Source: Aliterella atlantica CENA595 (GTDB lineage Bacteria > Cyanobacteriota > Cyanobacteriia > Cyanobacteriales > Chroococcidiopsidaceae). From it: 64,000 nucleotides of DNA. Shown here in pieces: positions 18,256 through 27,982 of this stretch. Every line of letters begins with the position of its first letter. Positions within the stretch are counted from its first letter, which is position 1. The translations under genes and the position numbers were made by a program. Where the stretch lies: positions 138,332 to 202,331 of the forward strand of contig NZ_JYON01000006.1 of the NCBI RefSeq assembly GCF_000952155.1. The letters are read 5' to 3'. The notes below the pieces were generated by a model, which worked only from the letters and a program-made list of their open reading frames with translations, did not search any database and was not told the DNA's origin.

Positions 18256-18711
18256 ATGAGCCGATTGTGGCAGATTGTCCAAACCCTGTTAGGTTTGATT
18301 TTGCGCCATCCTGTAACTGGTACGAGTGTTATCCCAATTTTACCAGACGGGCAAATCGTCTTAATTCGCAGACGAGATAATGGATTGTGGGCGCTACCTG
18401 GAGGGATAGTAGACTGGGGAGAAGATGTCGCCACAGCAGTCAAGCGAGAAATGAAAGAAGAGACAGGACTTGATGTTGTAAAAATTCGTCGTCTGGTAGG
18501 AGTTTATTCCGCGCCCGATCGCGATCCGCGAATGCACTCAATTTGTATTGTGGTAGAAGCAGATGTCCAAGGCAATATGGTAGTACAAGATAAGCTAGAA
18601 GTTGCTGAAATTAAAGCTTTTACCCGTAGCTTATTACCTCCGGGCGAAATGTCTCACGATCACTTGCAACAATTGCAAGACTATTTTAATAACCAGACAA
18701 CGTTAGCCTGA
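18256..18711 (+). CDS. Nudix hydrolase
   Basis: A 151-aa Nudix enzyme. The Nudix box GX5EX7REUXEEXGU is complete: G50 to E56 (GIVDWGE), then R64-E65 and E68-E69 followed by TGL. Substrates of such enzymes are nucleoside diphosphates linked to another moiety (ADP-ribose, NADH, damaged dNTPs); this one cannot be specified. The last nine bases overlap the 3' end of coaX on the other strand. Confidence 0.9.
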   Translation: MSRLWQIVQTLLGLILRHPVTGTSVIPILPDGQIVLIRRRDNGLWALPGGIVDWGEDVATAVKREMKEETGLDVVKIRRLVGVYSAPDRDPRMHSICIVVEADVQGNMVVQDKLEVAEIKAFTRSLLPPGEMSHDHLQQLQDYFNNQTTLA

Positions 18712-19476
18712 AGCCCTGTATAGTTTTCGGTACGATCGCACTCCCCAAAATATCAAATTACCATCAACAATTATTTTAGTTGCTAGCTGGGGAGAGTAGT
18801 TGCTGAGATAGTTTAATAAGATAGTGCGATCGCCTCCAGTTAAAACCACCTTACTATTTGGGTATTGCTGCAACCAAGATTGAATATAGTCACAAAGACT
18901 AGCAATTATTGTATAAATTATCCCGCTTTGGATTGCTTGGGTCGTATTAGTAGCAAAGCGAGGCGGTAATTGGGCGGGTAACTCTTCAATCGATAAGCCA
19001 GCAGTTTTTTGACCTAAAGACTGAAATTGCAAGCTTAAGCCTGGTAAAATTGCCCCGCCAACTAAGGAAAAATTGCTTGCACCAGTAAAAGTTAGGGCTG
19101 TACCTGCATCAATAACTAATACAGGTATACTGTAAGTTTCTATAGCACCCCATAATGCCAAAGCGCGATCGATGCCTAATGTGGGATAAGTTCCCTTAAT
19201 TGGCACTTTATCTAAAGTTATTATCTGCAAGTTGGGATAAGTTTGCCAAAGTGCAGTTTGACTGGGAACAACAGAAGCCAGAAATAAAGGTAACGGGCGA
19301 TCGCCATTAGTAATATTTACAGACAATTCTGCCCAATTGCTACAACTTGCTAGTAGATGGGGAGCATCCCAATTTTTCAGCAAAGATTCGCCTGCAAACA
19401 AAGCCCAATGCAGTCGAGAATTACCAATCGCCAGTGTTAGCCAATTAGATTCAAGCACATAAAAAAGGGCGGACAT
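18703..19476 (-). CDS. coaX: Type III pantothenate kinase
   Basis: A 257-aa ASKHA-fold kinase phosphorylating pantothenate, the first step of coenzyme A synthesis. Seen: LTLAIGNSRLHWALF near the N-terminus (phosphate-1 loop), VLVIDAGTALTFTGA (about 117-131) with the catalytic aspartate, GGAILPGLSLQFQSL and VVLTGGDRTILL. Length fits CoaX. Tail-to-tail overlap of nine bases with the Nudix gene. Confidence 0.92.
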   Translation of the reverse strand: MSALFYVLESNWLTLAIGNSRLHWALFAGESLLKNWDAPHLLASCSNWAELSVNITNGDRPLPLFLASVVPSQTALWQTYPNLQIITLDKVPIKGTYPTLGIDRALALWGAIETYSIPVLVIDAGTALTFTGASNFSLVGGAILPGLSLQFQSLGQKTAGLSIEELPAQLPPRFATNTTQAIQSGIIYTIIASLCDYIQSWLQQYPNSKVVLTGGDRTILLNYLSNYSPQLATKIIVDGNLIFWGVRSYRKLYRASG

Positions 19477-19517
19477 TGCCCACCCTAATAATATTCTGAT
19501 TTCAATTAAAACGTACG

Positions 19518-21701
19518 TTAGGAACCAGCGAGGAAACTAGGTATAGGAGAGCCACCATTACGTCCAACAGCGACAATTTCTATCATGTCATCTGTAGCAT
19601 TGCCCGTATTAGGATCTACATTCACACCTGTAGGAGCGCCTGGATGTCCGTTTGTCACCCACAATTGCGGGTGATCGAAAGGCGCTTTTTGTAGGCGAAC
19701 GCGATCGTCAGTCAGAGATTTCATGAAAGCAACTAACGCCTCTTTAGCTTGTTCTACCTCTTGGGGAGTTTTGCCCAAAATTAGAGTAGACAATGGGCTA
19801 ATCCTTCCTTCTTTACCAGCTATCGGCTGGAAGTCGCCGCCACGAGCATAAAAATCAACTAATTGGCGTAAAGTTAATTGACTGCCGTTGTGGAAGTAGG
19901 GCGCAGTTAGTTCTATATTACGCAGTGTAGGAGTTTTGAACGCTCCATCTACGCCAATGATGTCATTAGGATTCAAAGGTGGGTTCAAGGTTGGATCGCT
20001 AAAGCTTCCTTGTACGGCTAAACGTGCTGTAGAAAGTGGTTTGCCAAACGGATCGACATCACCTAAACCTATGTCGTCAAGAGTAGGTCTGACAGCAATA
20101 TTGTTAAACCCGCGATCGAAAACATTTCCTTCGCGTCTTCTTAGAGGGCTTTTCGACACTTTACTTACTGAAGCATCAGTAAATTCTGTGCCGCTGTGAC
20201 AGTTAATACATCTACCCCCACCATTTTTTTCATCTTGTCCGATAAAGATTTCTAAGCCTTTTTGCTGTTGAGCAGTCAAAGCGCTGTAATTTCCAGCTTG
20301 GAAGCGGTCAAAAGGACTATCCCCAGAAACTAACGTTGCTTCGTACAACTGCACCGCTAAACCAAAAAATAGCGGGAAGTTGTATTCCATCAATGTATAT
20401 TCGTTAGTCGCTAAATTGCGATCGGGCTTTTTAACTACACTGCGGCTACCATCAGCAGCAATTTGAATCATGCGGTTAGATTTCCACCACTGCTCTTGAA
20501 ATGCATCTTCGATCATCTTCTCGTAGGTATTCGTCTTCAACCCTGGTTGGGGTACTCTACTTAAGCTACCCAAAACGCTATCTTCAGGATGTACGATCTG
20601 TTTGCCTAAAGGTCTTAGCGCTCTTAGCTTTTTACCTAGTTTTCTGGGTAACTTCTTGCCTTTAAGCGCTTTATCTTTTTTATTGCGATCGCCAAACTTA
20701 TCACCTACTTCCTGGAAAGTGCGACCGTCTGCTGATACTTCAAAAGAACTAATCGGCGGACCTACTGCTTGGGAAGCTAAAGAGGAATTTTTTAGGCTAA
20801 CTTTGGTTTGTACCAGGTCGTTAGATTTGATTGCTTTGTAAACAAATGCATTTGGATCTCTCGATCCAAGCGGGTTTACACCATTAAAATCGTTTTGGGC
20901 GCGTCCATCCCAAAAATTGCGAAAATTGAATACAGCATTAATTACTGTGGGCGTATTGCGTGCAACTACTTGGCGCACGTTTACACCATTAATATTGAAA
21001 ACTGGATCGGCTGCGGGTTTTACTATATCTACAGCCTGACCTGGGATAACATCCTCAAAAGTGCTTTTAGCAACACCTTGAGATGAAGTAATGTCGTTAA
21101 CGTCAGAGATAACAGCAGAATTGCGATCGCTCGGATTTGCTAATTTGTGAAATGGGTAATCTCCAGGCTTAAGGGTGTAATTCCACCCACCTAGTTCAAG
21201 CTTTTGGTCTGGATTAGGAGTTCCATCAGCATTTACCCGCAATAAAGCTGGAGCAAGTTGGTTTTTTGCTCTACTATCTGCACCAGCATTGAAGTGACAG
21301 CTAGCACAAGATTGAATCCCATCGCTACCAACTTGCATATCCCAAAATAAAGCTTTACCAAGGGCGATCGCTGGTGCTTTATTTACCAGTCCAGTTTTTT
21401 TGTCTGTAACTAGGAATTCATTGAGATTATCAGGTTCGGGAACTGGTACGCTACTCAACGGACCAAGTGTTAGCAACGCTGGTGGGGGAGTTGCTATTTG
21501 TGCTGACACTGAATGCCCCGCTACAATTGCTACAGTAACCAACACAGCTACGGTAATTGTTCTGTTTATTTTACTCAACAGACCACTTATAAATTGCGTA
21601 AATTTAACTACGCTGTTAGGGACGAATTGAGTAACTTGTTGTATTATTTTAAACAAGTTGATTGTTAGCATAATAAAGACAAAAGCCGTTAAACTTCTCA
21701 C
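19518..21701 (-). CDS. Exported di-heme cytochrome c peroxidase-like protein (MauG/CcpA family), copy 1
   Basis: A 727-aa protein with two CXXCH heme-binding motifs: CASCH (132-136) and CINCH (about 497-501), and the family block GAFKTPTLRNIELTAPYFHNG. A membrane helix at about 47-64 ending VSAQ suggests export with a cleavable signal. At 727 residues it is about twice the usual bacterial cytochrome c peroxidase (about 330-350), because of an insert between the two motifs that is rich in Lys/Arg (about 340-370). Likely a periplasmic peroxidase or heme-based oxidase; actual substrate unknown. A start at M11 is possible. It has a close paralogue at 50138. Confidence 0.88.
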   Translation of the reverse strand: MRSLTAFVFIMLTINLFKIIQQVTQFVPNSVVKFTQFISGLLSKINRTITVAVLVTVAIVAGHSVSAQIATPPPALLTLGPLSSVPVPEPDNLNEFLVTDKKTGLVNKAPAIALGKALFWDMQVGSDGIQSCASCHFNAGADSRAKNQLAPALLRVNADGTPNPDQKLELGGWNYTLKPGDYPFHKLANPSDRNSAVISDVNDITSSQGVAKSTFEDVIPGQAVDIVKPAADPVFNINGVNVRQVVARNTPTVINAVFNFRNFWDGRAQNDFNGVNPLGSRDPNAFVYKAIKSNDLVQTKVSLKNSSLASQAVGPPISSFEVSADGRTFQEVGDKFGDRNKKDKALKGKKLPRKLGKKLRALRPLGKQIVHPEDSVLGSLSRVPQPGLKTNTYEKMIEDAFQEQWWKSNRMIQIAADGSRSVVKKPDRNLATNEYTLMEYNFPLFFGLAVQLYEATLVSGDSPFDRFQAGNYSALTAQQQKGLEIFIGQDEKNGGGRCINCHSGTEFTDASVSKVSKSPLRRREGNVFDRGFNNIAVRPTLDDIGLGDVDPFGKPLSTARLAVQGSFSDPTLNPPLNPNDIIGVDGAFKTPTLRNIELTAPYFHNGSQLTLRQLVDFYARGGDFQPIAGKEGRISPLSTLILGKTPQEVEQAKEALVAFMKSLTDDRVRLQKAPFDHPQLWVTNGHPGAPTGVNVDPNTGNATDDMIEIVAVGRNGGSPIPSFLAGS

Positions 21702-22013
21702 TCCAGCTTAGGGTTGACTAAATTTTAAACAGATGAATTGTGACGTTGGCTGTTTAAACCATCACTTTTCTGTGTAACTTTGTTTGTTTTCAGTTTTTTA
21801 TCATGCTCTCAGTTGAGTAAATTTGTATAAAAAGTATCTACCCTTATCCATTATTAAGTCAATCAGGTATTAATTTTTCTACCTGTAGATAGAAGACAAA
21901 AGCCGATTTAGCAGTAAAAAATACGCGAACGATTATCTGTAATAAATTACAGCAAGAACTATTTATCGAAACTAAACTGGCAAATTCGTGTTTTTGCACT
22001 CCCGCCAATTTTT

Positions 22014-22034
22014 AGACGTAGCAGTGCTATGTCT
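22014..22034. repeat. Dispersed hairpin repeat, second copy
   Basis: AGACGTAGCA-GTGCTATGTCT differs from the 7590 copy at two bases and can still form the same hairpin. Confidence 0.55.
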
Positions 22035-22095
22035 GTACATCACTTGTCTCCCCTATTGGTAACTCTTAACTAACCCATAGGTTTTTCAATAAAAC

Positions 22096-22138
22096 TTTAC
22101 AAGGTACTCATGTGACAATAGAGTTAGTTGCTAAGGAG
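22096..22138 (+). promoter_or_regulatory. Possible sigma70-type promoter and Shine-Dalgarno for flv4
   Basis: TTTACA (22096-22101), a 17-base spacer and TAGAGT (22119-22124). AAGGAG (22133-22138) lies eight bases before the start codon. The -10 matches TATAAT at four of six positions. No binding site for a regulator is evident. Confidence 0.4.
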
Positions 22139-22146
22139 ACGACTAA

Positions 22147-23865
22147 ATGGTAGCGCTCACTGATAGAGACCAAAAGCGGTTAACCATACAAACTGCCGAC
22201 ATTGCTCCCGATACGACAGCGATTCGCTCCTTAGACTGGGATCGCGATCGCTTTGACATTGAATTCGGCTTGCAAAATGGTACTACATACAACTCTTTTA
22301 TCATTCGGGGTGAAAAAACAGCTTTAGTCGATACGTCCCATGAAAAGTTCCGTAAGTTGTATTTAGATACTCTGAGCGGACTTATCGATCCATTAGATAT
22401 TGATTACATCGTTATCAGCCATACAGAGCCAGATCACAGCGGACTTGTCAAAGATATTCTGCAACGAAATCCTGAAATTACAGTAGTAGGCTCAAAAGTA
22501 GCATTGCAGTTTCTCGACGACATGGTGCATCAGCCGTTCAAACGGCAAATTGTGAAAAATGGCGATCGCTTAGATTTAGGTAACGGACACGAATTAGAAT
22601 TTGTCAGCGCTCCTAACTTGCATTGGCCCGATACTATGTTTAGTTATGACAGCAAAACCCAAATTCTCTACACCTGCGACGCTTTTGGCTTGCATTACTG
22701 CGACGAATACACCTTTGATGAAGATTTAGGCGCAATTGAAGCAGATTTTCGCTTTTATTATGATTGCTTAATGGCTCCTAACGCTCGTTCGGTACTATCA
22801 GCGATGAAGCGGATGGACGAACTAGGGACAATTAGCACCGTTGCTACAGGTCACGGTCCATTATTGCAGCACAACGTAGCAGAACTAACCAAACGTTACC
22901 GCGTTTGGAGTCAAACTAAAGCCAAGGCTGAAACGACTGTTGCCTTATTCTATATATCCGATTACGGGTATAGCGATCGCTTGTCGCAATCTATAGCTAG
23001 CGGGATTAACAAAACTGGCGTAGCTGTAGAAATGGTAGATTTGCGCTCGGCGGATTTACAAGAAGTGCAAGAACTTGTCAGCCGTAGTGCAGCAATTGTC
23101 TTAGGAATGCCATCAAGTTCGGCTACTAACGCTAGAACAGTTTTAAGTACCGTTTTAGCAGCAGCTAAAGGAAAGCAAGCGATCGGTTTGTACGAGTCTG
23201 GCGGCGGCGATGACGAACCCATCGATCCATTGCAAAGTAAATTTATCGATCTAGGCTTAACAGCAGCTTTTACAGCAATTCGGATCAAAGAAACCCCCAC
23301 CGAAAGCACCTATAAACTGTGCGAAGAAGCAGGGACAGACTTAGGACAATGGCTGACACGCGATCGCAGTATCAAAGAAATTAAAGCCATTGACACTAAC
23401 CTAGAAAAAGCGCTAGGACGAATTAGTAGCGGGCTTTACATCATTACAGCCCAAAAAGGCGATCTTACTAGCGCCATGCTTGCCTCATGGGTAACTCAAG
23501 CTAGTTTTGAACCCTTGGGACTTACAATTGCTGTCGCCAAAGATAGAGCTATTGAATCATTGATGCAAGTAGGCGATCGCTTTGTCCTCAACGTCTTAGA
23601 AGAAGGCAATCACCTCCACTTGATGAAACACTTCCTCAAGCGTTTCCCGCCTGGTGCTGACCGTTTTGCTGGGATTAAGACTCAAAGTGCTGAAAATGGT
23701 TCGCCAATTCTTACAGATGCTTTAGCTTACCTTGAATGCGAAGTTACTACTCGCATGGAAGCTAGCGATCACTGGATAGTTTACAGCACAGTTCAAAATG
23801 GTCGCGTATCCAAGCCTGACGCGCTTACTGCCGTTCACCATCGGAAGGTAGCAAACTACTATTAA
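22147..23865 (+). CDS. flv4: Flavodiiron protein Flv4
   Basis: A 572-aa flavodiiron protein with metallo-beta-lactamase, flavodoxin and C-terminal flavin-reductase domains. Flv2/Flv4 act as an electron sink at the acceptor side of photosystem II when CO2 is low. Iron ligands are canonical: H92-x-E94-x-D96-H97, H159, D178, H236. It is the first gene of flv4-sll0218-flv2, which is why I call it Flv4 rather than Flv3; only Flv4 and Flv3 keep a canonical iron site. Flavodoxin domain spans about 265-400, reductase domain about 430-572. Confidence 0.93.
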   Translation: MVALTDRDQKRLTIQTADIAPDTTAIRSLDWDRDRFDIEFGLQNGTTYNSFIIRGEKTALVDTSHEKFRKLYLDTLSGLIDPLDIDYIVISHTEPDHSGLVKDILQRNPEITVVGSKVALQFLDDMVHQPFKRQIVKNGDRLDLGNGHELEFVSAPNLHWPDTMFSYDSKTQILYTCDAFGLHYCDEYTFDEDLGAIEADFRFYYDCLMAPNARSVLSAMKRMDELGTISTVATGHGPLLQHNVAELTKRYRVWSQTKAKAETTVALFYISDYGYSDRLSQSIASGINKTGVAVEMVDLRSADLQEVQELVSRSAAIVLGMPSSSATNARTVLSTVLAAAKGKQAIGLYESGGGDDEPIDPLQSKFIDLGLTAAFTAIRIKETPTESTYKLCEEAGTDLGQWLTRDRSIKEIKAIDTNLEKALGRISSGLYIITAQKGDLTSAMLASWVTQASFEPLGLTIAVAKDRAIESLMQVGDRFVLNVLEEGNHLHLMKHFLKRFPPGADRFAGIKTQSAENGSPILTDALAYLECEVTTRMEASDHWIVYSTVQNGRVSKPDALTAVHHRKVANYY

Positions 23866-24052
23866 CAGTGACCAGTTACCAGTGACCAGTGACCAGTTAA
23901 GAAACAGTAACTAGCCAGTGTCAATTGTCTGAATGATTAACTATCTCATCAGCAGTTATTAGTTATCAGCACTTAGACAAGAGTGTTGTCCTATTTCTCT
24001 TCTACCTGGTCACTGTTTACTGATTACTGGTCACTGTTAGGTCCTGGTCGCT
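23866..24052. repeat. Repeat cluster inserted between flv4 and the sll0218 homologue
   Basis: CAGTGACCAGTTACC begins directly after the flv4 stop (TAA), followed by two more GTGACCAGT units (23880-23900) and reverse-orientation copies (CTGGTCACTGTTTACTG, ACTGGTCACTGTTAGG) near 24004-24046. This 290-base gap would interrupt an operon that is normally compact. Confidence 0.7.
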
Positions 24053-24155
24053 ATATTACAGTTATTAGTTTTTCCAATAACTAACTACTTGAGCTATAAG
24101 GTTAAGTAAAGTAAAGTAAAGTTAACTAAACCGAGCCAAGTAGGAGTAGCTAAAA

Positions 24156-24683
24156 ATGCAAGATTCATACGATAACCCCTCAAGTAACTGGTATATATGG
24201 TTCAATAAAAGCCGTATTGTCCGCGCTTTAGAAACGATTCAAGACTTGATTGTAGTTTCGCTTTGCATCGGTCTATTCAGCGTCATGGTTATCCAATTGC
24301 GAGCAATGTTTATCTCGTTGTTGCCGCCTTTAAACTTTAAAGCTGTAACCTCAGATATATTGTTCCTGTTGATTTTGGTCGAGTTGTTTCGCCTATTGAT
24401 TATCTACCTGCAAGAACAACGAGTTTCGATTGGGGTAGCTGTAGAAGTATCAATCGTTTCCGCCTTAAGAGAAGTCATTGTTAGAGGCGTATTAGAAACA
24501 CCTTGGAGTCAGATTTTATCAACTTGTGCATTTTTGCTAGTTATGGGCGCACTTTTAATAGTTCGAGTTTGGATACCGCCTACATTTAGTGGTATCGACC
24601 CCGAACGCCGCCTGTCTAAAAATAGACAACAAGTAGCTAACTTGACTAATTCCCAGCACGTAGAATCTCAGCCACTTAATTAA
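24156..24683 (+). CDS. Sll0218-like membrane protein (PsiE domain)
   Basis: A 175-aa integral membrane protein with three to four helices (about 30-50, 65-85, 115-135, 140-150) and a basic, Asn/Gln-rich C-terminus. It resembles the PsiE family. Its position between flv4 and flv2 is the diagnostic evidence: in Synechocystis this place is held by Sll0218, which helps stabilise photosystem II dimers and is co-expressed with the two flavodiiron proteins. ATG start; eight bases before the flv2 start. Confidence 0.85.
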   Translation: MQDSYDNPSSNWYIWFNKSRIVRALETIQDLIVVSLCIGLFSVMVIQLRAMFISLLPPLNFKAVTSDILFLLILVELFRLLIIYLQEQRVSIGVAVEVSIVSALREVIVRGVLETPWSQILSTCAFLLVMGALLIVRVWIPPTFSGIDPERRLSKNRQQVANLTNSQHVESQPLN

Positions 24684-24691
24684 TAAAATTC

Positions 24692-26404
24692 ATGCCAGAA
24701 ACTAAAAAACGAGATGTTCAAGTATTACCTATCGCCGCAGATACAACCGTAATGCGATCGCGTAGTTGGACTCGTCTGCGCTTTGAAATTGAGTATGCTT
24801 TAGCTAGAGGTACAACTGCTAACTCCTACCTGATTCGCGGCGATAAGCTAGCGCTATTCGATCCCCCAGGCGAGACGTTTACGCAAATCTACCTTACAGC
24901 CTTACAACAAAGGTTCGATGTAGAACTGGTAGATTACGTCATTTTAGGTCACGTCAACCCGAACCGCGCAGTTACGCTCAAAGCTTTACTGAAACTAGCA
25001 CCGCAGATTACTTTTGTTACCTCTAACCCTGGTGCAATTAACTTGCGTGCAGCACTGCCAGATACAGAGTTAAATATATTAGTAGTCAAGGGAGAAGAAA
25101 CCCTAGATTTAGGTAAAGGGCATCATCTACAATTTATTCCTACTCCTAACCCCCGCTTTCCCGACCAACTTTGTACCTACGATCCGCAAACAGAAATTCT
25201 CTATACAGATAAGTTATTTGGCGCTCATTTCTGCGGCGATCAAGTGTTTGACGAAGGGTGGGAAGTATTTAATGAAGACAGGCGCTATTACTTTGACTGT
25301 CTGATGGCTCCTAATGCTCGGCAAATAGAAACAGCTTTAGATAAGTTAGCACCTTTCCCAGTCAGACTATATGCTACAGGTCACGGTCCATTGGTACGTT
25401 ATGCCTTATTGGAATTAACCCAAGCTTATCGCACCTGGAGCAAAAAACAAACTACTCAAGATACAACAGTAGCTCTACTATATGCTTCAGCTTACGGCAA
25501 TACGGCAACATTAGCCCAAGCGATCGCGCGGGGAATTACCAAAGCTGGTGTTGGCGTAGAAGCAATTAACTGTGAAGTAGCCGAACCTACCGAAATTCAA
25601 GCTGCTGTAGAGAAAGCCGCTGGATTTATTATCGGTTCGCCGACATTAGGCGGTCATATGCCTACACCCGTTCAAACTGCTTTGGGTATTGTCCTATCTA
25701 CTGCTACTAATAGTAAATTAGCTGGGGTGTTTGGCTCTTTTGGTTGGAGTGGCGAAGCGATTGATTTACTAGAAAGCAAACTTCGCAATGCAGGCTACCG
25801 CTTTGGTTTTGAGACTTTGCGCGTTAAGTTCAAACCTAACGATGTGACGCTCAAACTGTGTGAAGAAGCTGGAACGGATTTTGCTCAAGCACTGAAAAAA
25901 GCCAAAAAAGTGCGATCGCCAAGACAACCAGCTACTAATGTAGAACAAGCTGTAGGTCGTCTGGTTGGTTCTTTATGCGTTGTTACTTCCAAGCAAGAAG
26001 AAGTTTCCAGCGCTATGTTAGCTTCGTGGGTTTCGCAAGCAACTTTCAACCCTCCTGGTTTAACTGTTGCTGTTGCCAAAGATCGGGCGATTGAGTCTTT
26101 AATGTACCCAGGTAGTCATTTTGTTTTGAATATCTTAGGCGAAGGCAAACATTTAGGCTTGATGAAACATTTTCTCAAACCTTTTACTCCTGGCGAAGAT
26201 AGATTTGTCGGTATTGATACCGAAACAGCCGATAATGGTTCGCCTATCCTCAGCGATGCACTTGCCTATGTTGAATGTTCTGTAGATAACCGCATGGAAG
26301 CAGGCGATCATTGGATAGTCTACGCAGTTGTCAATAATGGCAAACTAATGCAATCAGATACAGTTACCGCCATACATCATCGCAAGTCAGGAACTCATTA
26401 TTAG
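24692..26404 (+). CDS. flv2: Flavodiiron protein Flv2
   Basis: A 570-aa flavodiiron protein with the same three domains as Flv4 and about the same length. The canonical iron ligands are replaced: H87-x-N89-x-N91-R92, R155 for the histidine, K174 for the aspartate, H231 kept. This is the Flv1/Flv2 type, which needs a canonical partner. Tight spacing after the sll0218 homologue (eight bases) supports translation in one unit with it. Flavodoxin and flavin-reductase domains follow as in Flv4. Confidence 0.93.
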   Translation: MPETKKRDVQVLPIAADTTVMRSRSWTRLRFEIEYALARGTTANSYLIRGDKLALFDPPGETFTQIYLTALQQRFDVELVDYVILGHVNPNRAVTLKALLKLAPQITFVTSNPGAINLRAALPDTELNILVVKGEETLDLGKGHHLQFIPTPNPRFPDQLCTYDPQTEILYTDKLFGAHFCGDQVFDEGWEVFNEDRRYYFDCLMAPNARQIETALDKLAPFPVRLYATGHGPLVRYALLELTQAYRTWSKKQTTQDTTVALLYASAYGNTATLAQAIARGITKAGVGVEAINCEVAEPTEIQAAVEKAAGFIIGSPTLGGHMPTPVQTALGIVLSTATNSKLAGVFGSFGWSGEAIDLLESKLRNAGYRFGFETLRVKFKPNDVTLKLCEEAGTDFAQALKKAKKVRSPRQPATNVEQAVGRLVGSLCVVTSKQEEVSSAMLASWVSQATFNPPGLTVAVAKDRAIESLMYPGSHFVLNILGEGKHLGLMKHFLKPFTPGEDRFVGIDTETADNGSPILSDALAYVECSVDNRMEAGDHWIVYAVVNNGKLMQSDTVTAIHHRKSGTHY

Positions 26405-26410
26405 CAACAA

Positions 26411-26436
26411 GAGGCGTTCTTTAACTCGAACGTCTC
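26411..26436. terminator. Hairpin between convergent flv2 and the lyase gene
   Basis: GAGGCGTTC (26411-26419) pairs with GAACGTCTC (26428-26436) with one G-A/G-T-type mismatch. It ends inside the lyase stop codon. No long T run, so weak as a terminator. Confidence 0.4.
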
Positions 26437-26978
26437 TAACTTAGACGCTTTTCTAAATACTGCCCGATCATCTGCTGTTCGCCAGCGCGGGAAATAATTG
26501 TTTGTCTGGTGCGGTAATTTGTACCGACAAGCTTTAATTCTTCCTCAAAAACTGAGCCGTTGTACTCAGTCCGCAAGCACATAGTTTGGTCGTTGGTAAA
26601 ATAATATTCGGCTGTTACAGGTTTGGGCGTTGCAAAACCGCGATCGCGGTACAATGTATTTCCCGCTACTCCAAACAATGTAGAACCTTTAGATTGCTTT
26701 TTCCCGGATACGGAATCTTTGCTATCCCAACTAACTTCAGCACCGCAACTCAGGATTTGGGGATCGTCTAATCCGTGTAACTGCGCTAGCTTAATTAACT
26801 CTTCGCACCCAGGCGGCAAAAAACGAATGGCAATGCTACTAACCATTTCCTTTGTTTCTCCATCTGGCAAAGTGTAGTAGCGTCTTTCCGAGCGCCATTT
26901 ACCCTCTGAAGCTTGGAAAAATTTAGCAACTTTTAGAGGTGCGTCTATGCTTTGAGCTAATTGTAAGCGTGCTGTCAC
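26436..26978 (-). CDS. Phycobiliprotein lyase, CpcS/CpeS family
   Basis: A 180-aa lipocalin-fold lyase that attaches phycocyanobilin (or phycoerythrobilin) to cysteine of phycobiliproteins for the light-harvesting phycobilisome. The family block FFQASEGKWRSERRYYTL lies near residue 21, and EYYFTNDQTMCLRTEYNGSVFEEELKLVG with the TRQTI segment closes the barrel. Which subunit and Cys it serves (CpcS, CpcU or CpeS) cannot be decided. Convergent with flv2, both in the photosynthetic-apparatus context. Confidence 0.82.
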   Translation of the reverse strand: MTARLQLAQSIDAPLKVAKFFQASEGKWRSERRYYTLPDGETKEMVSSIAIRFLPPGCEELIKLAQLHGLDDPQILSCGAEVSWDSKDSVSGKKQSKGSTLFGVAGNTLYRDRGFATPKPVTAEYYFTNDQTMCLRTEYNGSVFEEELKLVGTNYRTRQTIISRAGEQQMIGQYLEKRLS

Positions 26979-27207
26979 AATTACCGATCCTTAGTATGAG
27001 GTTGTCGAACTAACAAATGCGACTTTAGGCAAGTCATTGTTAACATTCTTAATATTATTTGCCCGATCCTAACACAACATCTAGTAAAAGTAGTAGCTAT
27101 GCGCTACAAAATAAATCTGTAGGTTGCGTTGCTCAGATAACACACATTACTAGACTTATCAGTAGTTATCGATTTACAATTGATGATTGTGAGTTTTTTA
27201 AACGACC

Positions 27208-27582
27208 ATGAACGCTCAAGAGATAATCCGCTCGATTGAAGCGGAACAGAAGAAATCAAATCTGCCTGACATCTATGTTGGCGACACAGTTAGAGTTGGT
27301 GTAATCATCCAAGAAGGAGAAAAAGGCAAAGAAAGAACCCGCACCCAGCCTTATGAAGGCGTAGTAATTGCCATGCGTAATGGTGGCATCAATGAAACTA
27401 TTACTGTGAGGAGAATCTTTCAAGGCGTAGGTGTAGAGAGAGTATTTTTAGTTCATTCTCCACGTATTGAAAGCATCAAAGTATTGCGTCGGGGTAAAGT
27501 GCGCCGCGCTAAACTTTATTATTTGCGCGATCGCGTCGGCAAAGCAACTCGGATTAAGCAAAGATTCGACCGCTCTTTATAA
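27208..27582 (+). CDS. rplS: 50S ribosomal protein L19
   Basis: A 124-aa L19, at the 30S-50S interface. The core [37 protein letters not shown] and the [16 protein letters not shown] tail are unmistakable. ATG start; short leader. A hairpin follows (27598-27617). Confidence 0.96.
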   Translation: MNAQEIIRSIEAEQKKSNLPDIYVGDTVRVGVIIQEGEKGKERTRTQPYEGVVIAMRNGGINETITVRRIFQGVGVERVFLVHSPRIESIKVLRRGKVRRAKLYYLRDRVGKATRIKQRFDRSL

Positions 27583-27597
27583 GCAAAATAGATTTAA

Positions 27598-27617
27598 AGA
27601 CGTTGCAGGCAACGTCT
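27598..27617 (+). terminator. Hairpin after rplS
   Basis: AGACGTTGC and GCAACGTCT form a 9-bp stem with a 2-base centre, followed by AT-rich sequence without a strong T run. Related in sequence to the AGACGTAGCA repeats, so it could be a repeat rather than a terminator. Confidence 0.4.
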
Positions 27618-27734
27618 ATCCTAAATTTATTTAATAGTGTGATATAATCATTAATCTGCACGTCGATGAGTAACGCGCAAAAGACGGTAGTAGGTGTTGA
27701 TAGTAAAAATCGACAGCTAGCTTAAAACATACGT

Positions 27735-27806
27735 GCGCTCTTAGTTCAGTGGTAGAACGTCGGTCTCCAAAACCGGATGTCGGGGGTTCAAGTCCTCCAG
27801 GGCGCG
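27735..27806 (+). tRNA. trnW: tRNA-Trp (anticodon CCA)
   Basis: Cloverleaf of 72 nt: acceptor GCGCTCT pairs AGGGCGC, D-loop AGTTCAGTGGTAGAAC, anticodon stem TCGGT/ACCGG with loop CTCCAAA (CCA), TΨC arm GGGGGTTCAAGTCCTCC. The 3' CCA is not encoded. Upstream of secE-nusG, the normal cyanobacterial and plastid-related location. Confidence 0.97.
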
Positions 27807-27982
27807 CTCTATATCAAGACTTCTGCCCGAAAGCAGTGTCAGACGCTCAAAAAGCGAGGAAACATCAGCTTCGGGTAGAATTATTTGCGGTCGGTTGTCT
27901 CAATAGCACTTTTGAGGCTCCGAGGCAGTAGATAATATAAAAATAGCTGCCATTGCAATGTCAAAAGGAGAGATAAGCCATC

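Larger units (their letters stand above)
21702..22146. other. Divergent intergenic region between di-heme peroxidase and flv4
   Basis: No gene in these 445 bases. Contains a dispersed hairpin (22014-22034) and a possible flv4 promoter (22096-22124). The rest is AT-rich with no motif I recognise. Confidence 0.5.

Noticed and set aside
23866..24155. Hidden small gene between flv4 and the sll0218 homologue
   Set aside because: Only dispersed repeats and stop-rich sequence; no frame with coding character.
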